This document shows, piece by piece, positions 1 through 11,143 of a DNA stretch of 64,000 nt (positions are counted from its first letter, which is position 1; each line of letters starts with the position of its first letter). This DNA is from Diabrotica undecimpunctata (taxonomy: Eukaryota > Arthropoda > Insecta > Coleoptera > Chrysomelidae), in the NCBI RefSeq assembly GCF_040954645.1, contig NC_092804.1, positions 44,359,753-44,423,752 on the forward strand. The letters run 5' to 3'. A model generated the notes under the pieces. That model was not told the origin of the DNA and did not search any database. It saw only the letters and a program-made list of their open reading frames with translations. Both the position numbers and the translations under genes were made by a program.

Positions 1-30
1 GTCGGTTACGTCCGCGAAATTAATTTTAAA

Positions 31-745
31 TAGAATTTGTACCAACTCGACGGTAAAAATTCGATGTCTTTTAATAAAAGTGACCTGTCGACAAAAATCA
101 AAATGCGTATTATAGGTGAAGAGTAAAAGTCAGTTTTTATAAAGGGTTACATAAATAAACGTTGCGCTATTTGTGCCATTTTTTACGATTCTCACGAGAT
201 CAATAAAATTTCGTTTTAGTTCATTTCATTTCAATCACTTTTATTGACCAATAGTACTCATAGATGAAGTTTCGAGTTTGAGTTTTGTCAACAAATATGA
301 GGCATTTAAAATATATCTTAAAAACGCAGAATTTAAATTTATCTCAAACATAAAAATCGGTTTTACATGTTTTAGATCGGCTGTAATGTAAAAGTTTAAA
401 TTCAGCGTTTTTAGGCATATTTTAAATGCCTCAAATTTGTTGCCAAAACTCAAAACCGAAATTTCATGCTGTAGGTTTTGAAGATTAGGCTCAAATAATG
501 GAATTTTTATAGCAACCGGTCAACAAAAGTGATCATTTTATTGATCTAATGAAAATCAATAAAAGTTGCAAAAATCGAGTAACGTTTATTTATTTAATAG
601 TTTTAACTGGCTTCATTTTCAACAAAATAAAAAACTGCATACGAGAGCTGCAGTTTTTATCTTTAAAAAGAATTTTGACTTTTATAGATATGACACTCTG
701 ATCAAAAGATATCGAATTTTTACCGTCGAGTTGATACAGTTATAA
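31..745. repeat. Foldback (large imperfect inverted repeat)
   Basis: The first 350 bases and the reverse complement of about 395-745 align along their length. Both arms carry ACTCGACGGTAAAAATTCGA at the outer end, AATAAATAAACGTT further in, and TGAGGCATTTAAAATAT near the centre. The arms have diverged by small indels, so the pair is old. The centre lies near 350-395. There is no convincing reading frame; the short minus-strand frame at 241-453 lies in the arms and is probably chance. It could be a foldback element or two head-to-head copies of one repeat. Confidence 0.75.
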
Positions 746-1404
746 TAAAAATCTTGTAAAAGACTTGTTTCTGAGAGAACTGTTTGTCATACATAAAAAG
801 TGCTAATAAAGATTTTTTTCTTCAAACGTCAAATAATGATGACATTACTTATCTAACTTGATCCTGTCAAAGTTTGATGTCTCCGCCGGCAGCAGTTTTT
901 TTTCCCATTTCTTTACGGCGGAGGGAAAAATGTTGTCATGGCAACAATATGAAACATGTCACAAAGCAACAATACAAATGTCATTAACAACAATTAAACA
1001 TTATTTTTATTTATAGTAATATTAAAAGTACAATTAGTTAAGAGGCATTTTCAAAATTGAAACCGTGCAAAAATGTTCCCGACTCTTGATACGCATTGGT
1101 AATTGTTGATGATACTGATGGTCGAGAACAACTTTCAGCAATCATTCCAACGTGCTACTGCATCATTAGCCGCGGACTCAATTTCGTTTAGGTTTTCCAT
1201 TTTCGCTCTAAATTTGCGCTTGCGGTTGCAACAACAATAAGCTGTCTTTAATAATTGCAAACAACTGTCAATCAACTGTAACCAGGGAGACGCAAATCCC
1301 ACCGACGACTTAATTATTTTAATTTCTAACATTTAGACGACTTTGATAGTTGTCACAGTTAATTTCGAGTAAAAATAGCGTATGAATTGTACTATTTATG
1401 GTTG
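746..1404. other. Unassigned AT-rich DNA with repeat R-like start
   Basis: The segment CTTGTTTCTGAGAGAA near 767 followed by AGTGCTAATAAAGATTTTT resembles 13080-13145 inside repeat R copy 3, so a piece of that family probably lies here. A 65-codon minus-strand frame (1135-1332) is open but I do not recognise it and see no start or codon context that supports a gene. Confidence 0.4.
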
Positions 1405-1860
1405 AAAATTGCTACGTTTGAAGAAAAAATAATATACTTTATTCGGCAAAGAAGCGACTTTTCTTGACTTGCCCTCTATTACGCGCCTCACTACGTTCAG
1501 CGCGTAATATCGGGCGCGTCAAGAAAAGTCATGCGTTTCCGCCTCATAAAGTAATATACTATTGTTTACAATTATCTAAGCTTCAGTTTTTATTTGAAAC
1601 ATTTTTCTCTACGGCGTACAGATTCTTGGTAAATCGATTTTTTCCGTTCTCCCCCTGATGGTAGGGGTTTTAGGGGGAAGCCGGGGGGTGGGTAAAAGTG
1701 GTAAACTTTTTTGCATCTTTTTCGGGGGTTCCAAAATTGACATTCTCAGTAAAATCCAGCTGGTTCGTATGATTTTTAGAGGTTTAGCGGTATTTTCGTC
1801 TATGACAACTGGGGTATATAAGTCAATGAGCGCTGTCAAGGTTATATAGCGATCCTTCAT
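1405..1860 (+). repeat. Dispersed repeat R, copy 1, with nested hairpin
   Basis: A two-part hairpin occupies 1430-1558. The outer arms 1430-1468 and 1518-1558 match imperfectly and share GACTTTTCTTGAC. The inner stem is a perfect 9-bp pair, ATTACGCGC at 1478-1486 and GCGCGTAAT at 1500-1508. Downstream, 1600-1860 aligns with 9690-9890 (reverse strand) and 13180-13310, sharing AAATTGACATTCT and CAGCTGGTTCGTATGATTT. I do not recognise the family. Confidence 0.65.
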
Positions 1861-4800
1861 AATTAACAGGATCCTAACAATATACTTAACAGAAATAAAA
1901 GAGACATGATTTATTGTAAAATAACATAGCTTTTAAACTAAGTTTAGAGGGTCAGTCAGTTGGATAAAGGTCCAAGTTTAGATATTTCATCCAATCAATA
2001 ATTTCTTTACAGATAACAAGAGTTTTTTTTGTCAAAAAAGCAGCATATCTCGCTGCCCATATCTATAATGCGATACCCTGTCATAATGACCACGTTAAAG
2101 ACCTCCTCTGTCTTCTCCTGTGACAAGTCAAGATATTTAACGAAGTTACTCAGTTCAACTTTAGGGTTTATTATCTTTTCCCTCAAAGTCAAGGTTATGC
2201 AATTAACATTATTTTACTTTTTCCAATTCCAAACTCCATTCCAAATCCAACTCATAATTTTGAGGTGGAATAGGAACTGAAGGCTATCTTAATTTAAAGT
2301 AGAAGATGTTTGAGTCTAATAGAAGTATTATAGTTAGTATAGTTTTTACAAACAGCAAAGCTATAGAACGTTTTTTATCTGTCAGCCATTCTCGTAACAT
2401 AACTGATCAAAACTTGCAACAAATATACTAAAAAACCCAGTATAGAAGAAAGAACACTTAGTAATACTGAATCTATTATAACTAACTTCTAGGAATATGT
2501 TTGTTTAATAAAGTAAAAAGTAAAAATCCGAGGATTTCTACTACATTCTGTCATAGAGATACAGATCTGTCATCGAGTGTCAACAACATTTTACGTGAGT
2601 GCAATAGTTCATATTGATAACTTTTTTTTGCGGTTAATTAGAACATTAGCTTTAATGATTAAATTTGCTTATTTTTATTGACAATAAGCAACCTTTTTTT
2701 AAGAGTTTATTTTTAGTTTTTTTTGAGTATGTTAATAGATGTAACGTATAATTTAGTAACGTGAATTTTAGTACAAACAAAACAATGGCCAATGCGATTC
2801 GTTCAGGTTTCAGTCAAATATTCATTTAAGTATCATTTTTTATGTTGAGATATTCAAGTTAAAGTAATTTGCCTTTTGAGTTTATTTAAAGTATTTAAAT
2901 ACTGCAATCTGTTTTAACTATAAGATTATTAATGACAATATGTGTCATCATCTGTTTTTTTTAATGTATTTGCTAATAAATTTAGTTTTGAGTATTAAGG
3001 TCTTAAGTTTCAGGTTAAAACCCATTGGCGCCCATTTTGTTTTACAGTTTAGCTCTATTTCGTGTTTCTTGTTTTGTTATCTAATTATTATCTATCGCTT
3101 CACCTCCAATGAAGCTCTCAAACTCAGCAACGTCGTCTTCGTTAAGTATTGGTGAACGAAAAGCTTTTTATAATCTACTTTAGTCAGCTTTTTCGCTACA
3201 AAGTAACTAATAGGAATCCGATGCCTTCAAACTATGGGTCCAAAAAGGATAATTCAATATATAAATCAGCAAAGCTTTTTTAAAAACGTTTGCTAGTATA
3301 TAAGGAATCACTAAAAAAACTGTAAAAATAAAATAAAAACGATCCAATAGTGTTTGATCTGACCTGAATTCTGAATATTATTAACCTATCTAATGCACTA
3401 AAAATTCTTGATAGAATATGTAGCTAAATCCGAGAATCGTAATCAAGTAAGACCAGACCCAAATATTATATTTACTTGGATAGACAGGAGGTGTTTCAAC
3501 TAACAGTTCAACTAACAACTCAACTTCAACTATAATATTAAGAAAATACTAATAACACGAAATGGGAAGTCAAATCTAGTTGCAAAAATCGATGAAAGCA
3601 AAGAACTGATTTGAATTAACAAAATACGTGTGGAGCTTAGTTCATGCCTGAATGGAAAGGCAAGTATAATCTTAGTACTGAGATAAGACAATCCGGGATT
3701 GTCACCGGACGATCACCGGACAATATGTGTTATTAGTCATCGGCATACCAACACTGGCTCATTATTGATCTTTAGTAGTAGGAACAGATAAAAATAGTGT
3801 CAAATATGTTTATTTTCACTTTTCGATTTTTACTTCGGAAATCGTTTACAAAATAAAAATTAAACAAATTATATTTTGTTACTTTGAAATACAAACAATT
3901 CTTCTAATAATTTATTTTATTGACTCATTGATATTGAATAGTTAGATATAATATATTATACATTTTAAAGTAGATGTGTAGCGTCCTTAAAAAACTGCAT
4001 GCAGCAAATTTTTCCTTTTAGTAATCCCACAGTACATCATGAAGAAAAATAATTAAAAGAGAAAATTAATAGAAAGAAAATACCACTATTAAAAAGTCAA
4101 TAACATATCGAGGATACATAATTTATGTTTAAATATAACAAAAATTAAAATTAGAGTATGATATTAACACTAAGAGTAAACTAGATAAAAAAAAATATAC
4201 AAAAAAATTAACAAAAACCAAAAAACCGGAGCGGAAACTTGAGACCCGAGCAAGCAAATTCAGATTTACAAGAGGATAGCAGAAATAAAGCCCCTAAAGG
4301 ATAGACTGTATTTGATTCGGTTAGGGAACCATGTTGGAATTCTTCTACCCAGGACTTACACATAAAGCGCATTTAGCTAACAGTGTGCCCCTGTCGCGCA
4401 TCATAGTGCTACAGTAGGGAAAGGCAACCTCTGGACCATTGGAGCGCGGTGCAGTAATACCTGTTTTATACACAAAATAATACACCTCGCTCCAATAAAT
4501 TGTTACACCTGAAAGTCATTTCAAGGGGTGAACAAGTCTCTTAGGCTGGGTTTAATGAAATTGCTTGCTTGCTAGTAAACTAAATGTAAGACCAAATACT
4601 TATTATGTTCAACTTTGTTCAAGATATATATTGCGACAGCATTTAAAGAATAGAAATGTTAATTTAAAGGTATGGGTGTAGACCTTGGAGAGATGTGTTT
4701 GCATATTTTCTTGATGACAAAGTCACCATAGCAAATGATTAAAATGATCTGGAATATATGCCGAGAGGCATATATTTCATTATATTTTTTAGTTTTAGTA

Positions 4801-5094
4801 TTTTAGTTTCTATGATTGAAATCCGGACCTGATACTATTTCTACTATAGGTAGTGGTTATCAGTGTTTACTTTACAAGATATGGCAATTTATTACACACC
4901 TAGGTTGATTTACTTAAAAAGGTCATATTATTGATAACAAAATATTTCGGAATAGGTATATAATTTAATGTACTATTTTAAATTATACTTTTTGTAGATC
5001 AAATAGTGTATGTAGTAATAGTATACAGTAATATTGGTTTACAAGCGCATGGGAGATTTTAATGGGACATTTAACCCAGCATAAATTACATAAA
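1861..5094. other. Unassigned AT-rich DNA
   Basis: No gene or complete element is supported. Items visible: a 61-codon minus-strand frame at 2007-2192 that I cannot identify; a Penelope-like hairpin, CGATTTTTACTTCGGAAATCG, at 3824-3844; a GC-richer stretch at 4230-4560; and a 9-bp perfect inverted repeat, ATTGGAGCG at 4438-4446 and CGCTCCAAT at 4488-4496. The GC-richer stretch may be a worn retroelement piece, but nothing in it identifies one. Confidence 0.5.
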
Positions 5095-5480
5095 AAACAA
5101 TATTACAACATGTAATAACAAAATTTTTATTTAAAAATCCTTTATAAAAGGTATATAATTAAAAATACCATTTCGGGCTAAAGCGCAGAACGTTTTCGGA
5201 CTAAATAGTCCATCATCAGTGTGTTTTTACCAGGTATACAAGAGTCAAGCCATTAAATATCTAGGTAAAAACCCTTAAAAAGTTACTGTTAATATGGTGT
5301 GATGTTAAAAGTATTTAAAAGATTCCCTGCATGGCAACTTAAGACTCCCAATAGGGGTTGTTGCTGACCCCCAGACAATGTCTGAATGGGTTCTAGATGA
5401 CAACTGGAGCCATTGCACAAATTCTATTCTAAAAGCTTACCCGGTTTTTACATATGGTAAGACAATTGCCATAAAATAAA
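5095..5480 (-). mobile_element. Penelope-like element end with hammerhead-like motif (candidate)
   Basis: On the minus strand 5185-5222 reads CTGATGA, then a GGAC...GTCC stem, then GAAAACG. This is the order of a hammerhead ribozyme core: CUGAUGA, stem II, GAAA. Penelope-like elements are known to carry hammerhead motifs in their LTR-like ends. One extra U between CUGAUGA and the stem departs from the consensus, so activity is doubtful. No Penelope reverse transcriptase or GIY-YIG frame is visible nearby, so this would be a solo end. The limits are set by a GC-richer texture and are approximate. Confidence 0.4.
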
Positions 5481-5799
5481 ACAAATAACGAGATTAGTAA
5501 AAGTACAAATGTTGCAAACAACAAATTCAGTCCAGATTCAGATAAATGGCGAATGGATTACAGTATAATTATGTATTATACAACAAGCATTTAATGATGG
5601 TTATTATGGTGGATCATGCGAGTATGAGAGATAAGACATAAGCGGCGTAGCAGTGAGTGTCGTATAGAATACGAGCATCATAATGGCAATTAAATGCGAG
5701 TAGCATACATGATTTTTTCTATGATCATTGACAACAAACAAAATATATTTAAATTTATTTTGTAACACAAACAAATTAAGTAGGTATATAATTAAATTA
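5481..5799. other. Unassigned AT-rich DNA
   Basis: No reading frame, repeat copy or structural motif that I can support. It lies between the Penelope-like end and the 3' end of the Jockey/I-like LINE. Confidence 0.5.
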
Positions 5800-5925
5800 A
5801 AATTTTTTTTTTATTTAAACAAAAATGACCCTGCATCAACTACTAAGAGTTATTAGCAGGGGGTACAAACACAAATTACAAGTATTCAATTTCTTACAAT
5901 GTATATATAACTTAAATATATTCTA

Positions 5926-6404
5926 TTAAATATTGTAAAAATTAATGTCTTTCAAATATTTCAGCACTTGGTTGAACTGGCAGCTTAGTAGATCCTTAGT
6001 AGAGAGGTTATTGTTTCTTCTTTCTTGGGTGTATGTTTTGCATTCTAACAGAATATGTTTCACAGTGATTTGTGTCTTGCAGTTGTGGCAGAAAGGGATG
6101 GCTTCTTTATTTATTAAGTGAATATGGGTTGGTATAGTATGTCCTAATCGTAGTCGAGTTATTATCACTTGTTCACAACGTTTGAGAGGGAGTGGTAAGG
6201 TGGTGCTGACAATTTCTATGACATCTTTTAGTTTGTTCAGGTTCAGGAGTATAATTTTTTTAGGTTTATTATAGAATTCTCTTTGAAGTGAGTTTCTTGT
6301 ATACACAGTATTAGTGGAGAATATTTTTGAATTAATAGTTTGAGTGATTCGAGGTGAGCGAAATACCCATTTGGGTTCCATTGAAGGATTAGTGATTTAT
6401 CCAT
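5926..6404 (-). pseudogene. LINE ORF2 remnant: endonuclease start fused to C-terminal zinc finger
   Basis: ORF2 of this LINE class encodes an AP endonuclease and reverse transcriptase. Its start is intact at ATG 6404 (MDKSLILQWNPNGYFAHLES...), which overlaps the ORF1 stop, and it runs through LCIQETHF, the early endonuclease motif, to a TGA near 6250. The rest of the endonuclease and all of the RT are absent. Downstream, in a different frame, comes the C-terminal tail with TRLRLGHT and a C-x2-C-x7-H-x4-C finger ending LLEC. The continuous 151-codon frame starting at 6381 reads the endonuclease part out of frame and enters the tail after the join, so its first half is not a real protein sequence. 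The deletion removed most of the coding region. Confidence 0.85.
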
Positions 6405-7707
6405 CGGATTTTTCAGTCTCTTCTGTTGAAGATGTGTGAGTGGGGTTAAGTTTTTTCTTTAATCTGGTAATATTGTTTTTTAATGCAGAGTTGTGAGAGT
6501 AACAATGAATAAAGTTAAGGATATCGGTTAATTCGGAAGGTTCATTTGAGTAGTTCTTTGAGATAGTTTCAGGATGTTTAGCATGAAGGGTATTAACTAG
6601 AAAGTCGCATATTTCATTAAAATTTAATATGAATGGGGGTGATCGGTTTTCAATTTTGTCTTTTATCAATTCTAGAGAACAAATAATGTCGTCGTTAGAG
6701 GTTTTAGTTTGTTTTTTAGGTATTTTTAGTTTATGTCTGATAGGAGGTGTAAATATTTGTGAGTCCGTTTCTGGGTTATTTTGGTCGATGTCAGGTGAGG
6801 ATGGGATTTGTCTTTTAACTTGAGTAGATACTTGAGTAAGTTGTTTATTAATATTAACTGAAGGTCTCAGAGTTACAGTTTCAGCAGGATTATTAATATT
6901 ATTTAGATTTGATGATATTGTTTCTTTTGGTAAGGAGGGTTGACTTGCGTTTTCTATAGTTTCAGTTATGCTGGCATTCGTTTCCATGTTTTGTTGTGTT
7001 TCAGGATCTCTATCATCTATTTCAGGTGTCGTATTTGGAGAGGTTTCTGAGGGTAGTGTTGAGGAGTTAGCATTTGTTATGATGGGACAATCTGTATCGT
7101 TATGTCCAATAGTCTTGCACTTAGAGCAGTTTAGTCCATCAATGGAGAGGAATAAACGATAAGTTTTATTGTGGAATACATTGAAGGAGTCAGGAATGGA
7201 GGTATTATCAAGGGGCGAAATAAATACTTGCCGTCTGAAGCTTAGGATGTGGCTATATTCGGTTTCTGCTATACCAACTCTTGAGAAAGTCATCTTGAAA
7301 ACTGCAGTGATGCCTAATTTTTGTAATTTTGCTTCAATAATACTGTTTGGAATTGAAGGACATGCGTTAGAAATTACAAGTCGTTGTGCTGGTGTGATTA
7401 ATCTTCTTATCTCTATTTCTTACTCATTTATATTAACATATTTGTAGGAATGAACAAGCATATCGACTATGTTTTTGGTAGAGAGGTAGATACATATTCT
7501 GTTATTTGGAATTCTAGATGCAAACAAGACGTTACGTGGACCAACCAGTGATCCAATTGCTACGATGTAATTGTAGATTTTGATGACTTCGATTCTGGAG
7601 AGTACTACTGCTTGGTCCTCTGTTGGGTGTTTGAACGTATTTACTACATTGGAATAAGTATTTTTTGGTGTATTTGAAGTAGAAGTAGTCATGTTAATTG
7701 AAGTCAT
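6397..7707 (-). pseudogene. LINE ORF1 (gag-like, CCHC zinc knuckle), one in-frame stop
   Basis: ORF1 of a Jockey/I-type LINE encodes a nucleic-acid-binding protein that packages the element RNA. The frame starts at ATG 7707 (MTSINMTTSTS...) and runs to TAA 6397-6399, about 436 codons. A single TAA at 7420-7422 interrupts it, and the same frame resumes at once with EIEIRRLITPAQRLVIS, so the break is one point mutation rather than an indel. A zinc knuckle, C-x2-C-x4-H-x4-C, lies in LNCSKCKTIGHNDTDCP. A low-complexity Ser/Thr/Asn/Pro-rich region and a basic C-terminal part follow. The end overlaps the ORF2 start by 8 nt, the arrangement used for coupled translation in such elements. Two shorter open pieces therefore appear, 7707-7420 and 7293-6397. 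Confidence 0.85.
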
Positions 7708-7889
7708 TTTTATTTTGTTTCCCGCGTTGCCGCAGGTCCGGTCCTGTCACCGGCTAAAGAACCGGCGTGGATCAGTTCCGAACGGTTCCAAAAAACCAGT
7801 TGATAAAACCAGTAGGTTGAACTTGATTCGAATTATATAGGTTATATTTACTATTGTAATATCTTATACAAAGGTTTTTTTTTACTCAC

Positions 7890-8890
7890 GTCGCTTTTCT
7901 TCTGCTTCTTCTTGTTCTTCTTCTTCTTCCCTCTTCTTTTTAGTTGCATATAAGCAATTCTGCTTATTCATTGGCGGATTAATACCTCTATGGAAGGTTG
8001 GTGACTTATCTCAGGAATAGCAAATTTTAACGACACAGGTTTCCTTCATTCTGTTTGTGTGGTTATTCCATTCTTTTTTTATATTTTGTATTTATGTATA
8101 TTTTTTTTATTACATTTTCTTGTAATATCTTAACTTCTCTTTTCTTGTCTTGTTTCTGAGGCGTATGTCATTATTGGTCTTACACTGGCTTTATAAATTC
8201 TTGATTTTATCTCAGTATTAATGTGTCTGTTTGGCCATATAGTGTTATTAACGCATCATCCTGTCAGTCTATTTGCTTTTTGTACTTGATCTGTCACTTC
8301 TTTGTCCAGGTCTCCATAGCTAGACAGTGTAATTCCCAGGTATTTATTTCCATTACTTGTTCAATACTGATGCCATCAATTTCTATTTTATATCTGGTTG
8401 GTTCTTTGCTAATTAATATTGTTTTAGTTTTCTGAGATGAGATTGTCATATTAAATTTTTTTGCTCTTATGTTAAATCTGTGGACCAGCCTTTGCAGACT
8501 ATTTTCATATTAGGCTATCAATATCCAATCGTCTGCGTAACCGAGTATTTTTATTTCTTTGTATCCCATTTTGTATACTCTTCCTATGTTAACGCTTTTG
8601 ATGAGTTCATCCGTGTTAAATTGAAGAGCATGCGGCTCAATGAATACCCTTGTTTTATTCCACTGCTTATTTCTATGGGTTCTGTAAGTTATCCATCTAT
8701 TCTGACTTCCATTTTGCTGTTTTGGTAGAAGTTTTCGATAGTTTTTATAATATTTATGGGAACTTCTCTATTTTAGGGGAAGATAGATTACATCTTTGAG
8801 TCGTACTCTGTCAAACGCTTTCTTTAGGTCAATCAGAGACAAAAAAGTGCTGGTCTATTATACTCTAGTGATTTCTCAATAATTTTCTTT
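7890..8890 (-). pseudogene. Decayed LINE reverse transcriptase, family D-like, with GAA-rich tail
   Basis: Minus-strand translation in shifting frames gives, in order, LIDLKKAFDRV near 8840 (RT palm), then LGYADDWILI near 8545 (catalytic YADD box), NMTISSQKTK and IEIDGISIEQVM (thumb). The NMTIS-KTK/IEQVM segment also occurs in the family D copies at 19870 and 23900. The 3' side ends in a (GAA)n-type tract read as TTCTTC at 7893-7945. Many stops and frameshifts show an old copy. 5' truncated: no endonuclease is visible. Confidence 0.7.
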
Positions 8891-8894
8891 ATAA

Positions 8895-9900
8895 GAATAT
8901 TGCGTCTAAAAAACCGCCAAGTGCTACCATTTAAAGTGGTGCGTTTTTAAGAAAGTGGTGAATTAGTCCCTATGTGAATTCTATATATCTATGTACAGAA
9001 AAGTGGTTCAAGATTTTTATTGAAATGTTACCTTTTAAAGTAAAAAATTTTTTTTTGACAAAAATATATTCAAAAAACAAAGAAAAAAACAAAAACACGC
9101 GGTTTTCCTTTTTTGCACCGTAACTTTTTGCCATGGAGGAATAGGTATAGACCTTGTTTAGAATGTCTATACCTATAGAGAGGCTTTAGAGAAAAATAAA
9201 TTCTATCCTTCTTCGAACAAACGTTTGGTAGAAGTCTTTACGGTTGACAGTATCCGAGATATGATTTTTCAAAGTTAGCCATTCACACCACTTTTGGGCT
9301 ATTTTCCCTATTTTTCCGCAAACATTGTTTTATAAGTTATTTCTATAAGTATATTGATATAAAGAAAAAATAGTTGGCTTTAAAATGATATACAGTAAAA
9401 AGTTTTAGGACTAATTTTAAACAAGACACGGTTCTTCAAAGTTTTCCACTATGCAACGATTTTTGCTGTTTTACGGATATTTTTTAAATTTCTCATTATA
9501 CCTTTTTAACAAATAAAATAATAGCAAAATAAATAAAAAATAAAAAGAAAAGATTATTTTCTGTAGTATAAAATGTCTATTGTAAAACATTCTAGAACTA
9601 ACGGTAACCAAGATGTGGTTCGTCTAAGTTATATATGTATAAGTATGATGCTGGCAACGGTTTTTACTAACTTTTACGGATATTGTTTTAATGTCTAGTT
9701 ACAATTTGTGGTCCAGTCATCAGAAATTTGACATTTTAATACGAACAAGCTGAATTTTGCTGAGAATGTCAATTTTGGGACCCAAAAAAAAAATGCAAAA
9801 AGTTTGCCACCTCCCTCCGCCCGCCAAAATCGGGGGAACGAAAAACATCGATTTACCAAGAATCTATACACCATAAAAATAAAAAACGGGTGTGGCAGTC
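8895..9900 (-). repeat. Dispersed repeat R, copy 2 (about 1 kb)
   Basis: The reverse complement aligns over its length with repeat R copy 3 (12985-15720 minus its insertion). Shared blocks include TTTGCGGAAAAATAG, AAAGACTTCTACC, the CTATACCTA / AAAAAGTTACGG block, GACGAACCA.ATCTTGGTTACCGTTAG, and AAATTGACATTCTCAGCAAA near 9770. The inner end AAAAACGCA..(A)CTTTAAATGGT at 8925-8950 matches 15690-15705. No long frame persists in both copies, so it is probably non-coding or non-autonomous. Family unknown to me. Confidence 0.7.
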
Positions 9901-10247
9901 CAGTGGGACTACCGCTGGAAGTTACACTTCTATACACGCATTCGCCGTTACAAATTTATTTGGGAGTCAATCTGCACAATCATTACATATGTAATGCTAT
10001 AGGTAAGACATAGCAGAAAGAGAAACAGAATTAATAACAACTTACTAACAATTAATAAACAACTTTTGACCTGTAATAGGAGTATGTGAGTAGTAAATGA
10101 AGGATTGAATCAATATTTTGATGAAAATGTATATTTTTATTTTCATATGTATGAAAAGAGTTGAATGCAAAAATTTTTTTACACATACATATACATAACT
10201 TTTCTACTTACACATATATGTTTAATTTACCATGTAATAATATTAAT
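9901..10247. other. Unassigned; short GC-rich hairpin at its start
   Basis: CCAGTGGGACTACCGCTGG at 9900-9918 can fold on itself and sits at the outer edge of repeat R copy 2. The remaining bases up to the tRNA are AT-rich with nothing I can assign. Confidence 0.4.
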
Positions 10248-10253
10248 AAAAAA
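10248..10253 (-). terminator. RNA polymerase III terminator (T6) for the tRNA-like gene
   Basis: Six A on the plus strand give TTTTTT on the minus strand just downstream of the tRNA 3' end, the usual Pol III stop signal. Confidence 0.6.
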
Positions 10254-10256
10254 GTC

Positions 10257-10328
10257 CTCCCCGACTGGGAATCGAACCCCGGTCTCCCGCTTGACATGCG
10301 GGGATACTGACTACTATACTACCGAGGA
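10257..10328 (-). tRNA. tRNA-Asp(GTC)-like gene, slightly degenerate
   Basis: The minus strand forms a 72-nt cloverleaf. Acceptor TCCTCGG pairs with TCGGGGA (one G-T) and the discriminator is G. The anticodon stem CCCGC/GCGGG encloses loop ATGTCAA, giving anticodon GTC (Asp). The T loop is TTCGATT. Departures from a canonical eukaryotic tRNA-Asp: the D-loop GG is changed to AG, loop positions 32 and 38 are both A, and the T stem CGGGG/CCCAG has one mismatch. No intron. A T6 tract follows 3 nt after the discriminator. It may be a working gene, a pseudogene, or the tRNA head of a SINE, although no SINE body follows. Confidence 0.7.
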
Positions 10329-10491
10329 CATGACACAAATGTATTTCAAAATTGACAGTTCTGGATCATACAGTGTGATTTATTGAGATTATTATTTTGA
10401 AATACAAAAGACTAAAATAATTATGAACATATAATATATAATACAAAACATATCACATAAATAATAATATTAATAAATATTTTATTATATA

Positions 10492-10997
10492 CAAGGTGGT
10501 CCAGAATTATGTACATTAATTTCTAGAGCTCATAGTACGTCCAAAAATAAGGGTACTTCTTTATGTACACTTTTTTATAAAACTGAATAATAAGGGAGAT
10601 ACAACCCTTTAAAGAGGTGAATTGAAATTCCTATTTTCTCAAATATCTTCCAAACGGTTTTGAATACGGAGTTCATATTTTGGGAGTGATTATAAGACAT
10701 TAGGATAATTAATTTCATGTCACCACCTACCACATCCTATATTAATACAGAGTAGTTTTGGCGGGTAAGTGGGGGTTATTGCGTCACATGTTTTTTAATT
10801 TTTACATATTTTAAAAAAATATTTTAAAAATTGTTTCCTTAGACTTTTCTACGCAAAAAAGGTGCTTTTGTAATATTTCGATAGATATCACCGTTTTCGA
10901 TTTATTTAAACTCGAAGGTATACATGTATTTTATTGTAATCGTTACATTTCTTAATATTCATCAAGTATGCTTTGGAATTGACACTTGTGTTAGCAA
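10492..10997 (+). repeat. Left terminal inverted repeat of the mariner-type element
   Basis: About 505 bp that match the reverse complement of 12238-12740. It carries the whole 5' leader up to about 150 bp before the transposase ATG, so promoter elements probably lie inside the repeat and would be duplicated at the other end. Confidence 0.9.
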
Positions 10998-11143
10998 CAA
11001 CACTTTAATCTCAAGTAGTCTATGAATTGTCAGTGACGTTTAGTAACAATTAAATTATTTTATCTACAGTTTTATTGTACTCGACAGTGAAATTTGTTTA
11101 ACACGTCTCTTTTGCTATATTTTTAAATTTGTTTGCCCGCAAT

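Larger units (their letters stand above)
5800..7830 (-). mobile_element. Internally deleted Jockey/I-type LINE with both ends retained
   Basis: Read on the minus strand, the copy has a GC-rich 5' leader (about 7825-7708), ORF1 (7707-6397), the start of ORF2 (from 6404), an abrupt join near 6250, the ORF2 C-terminal zinc-finger tail (to 5926), a 3' UTR and an A-rich tail near 5803-5815. A full-length relative would carry endonuclease and RT between these parts; roughly 3 kb of coding sequence is missing. Because the 5' leader is present, this is not the usual 5' truncation. The element cannot supply its own RT. Family assignment rests on ORF1 with a CCHC knuckle, the ORF1/ORF2 overlap and the ORF2 N-terminal motif. 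Confidence 0.85.

Noticed and set aside
241..453. Minus-strand 70-codon frame in the first kilobase
   Set aside because: It lies within the arms and centre of the foldback repeat and follows the inverted sequence; composition is that of AT-rich repeat, with no motif.
5926..6381. Treating the 151-codon frame as one real LINE protein end
   Set aside because: Its first half reads the ORF2 endonuclease start in the wrong frame. Only the part after the deletion join is in the true frame.
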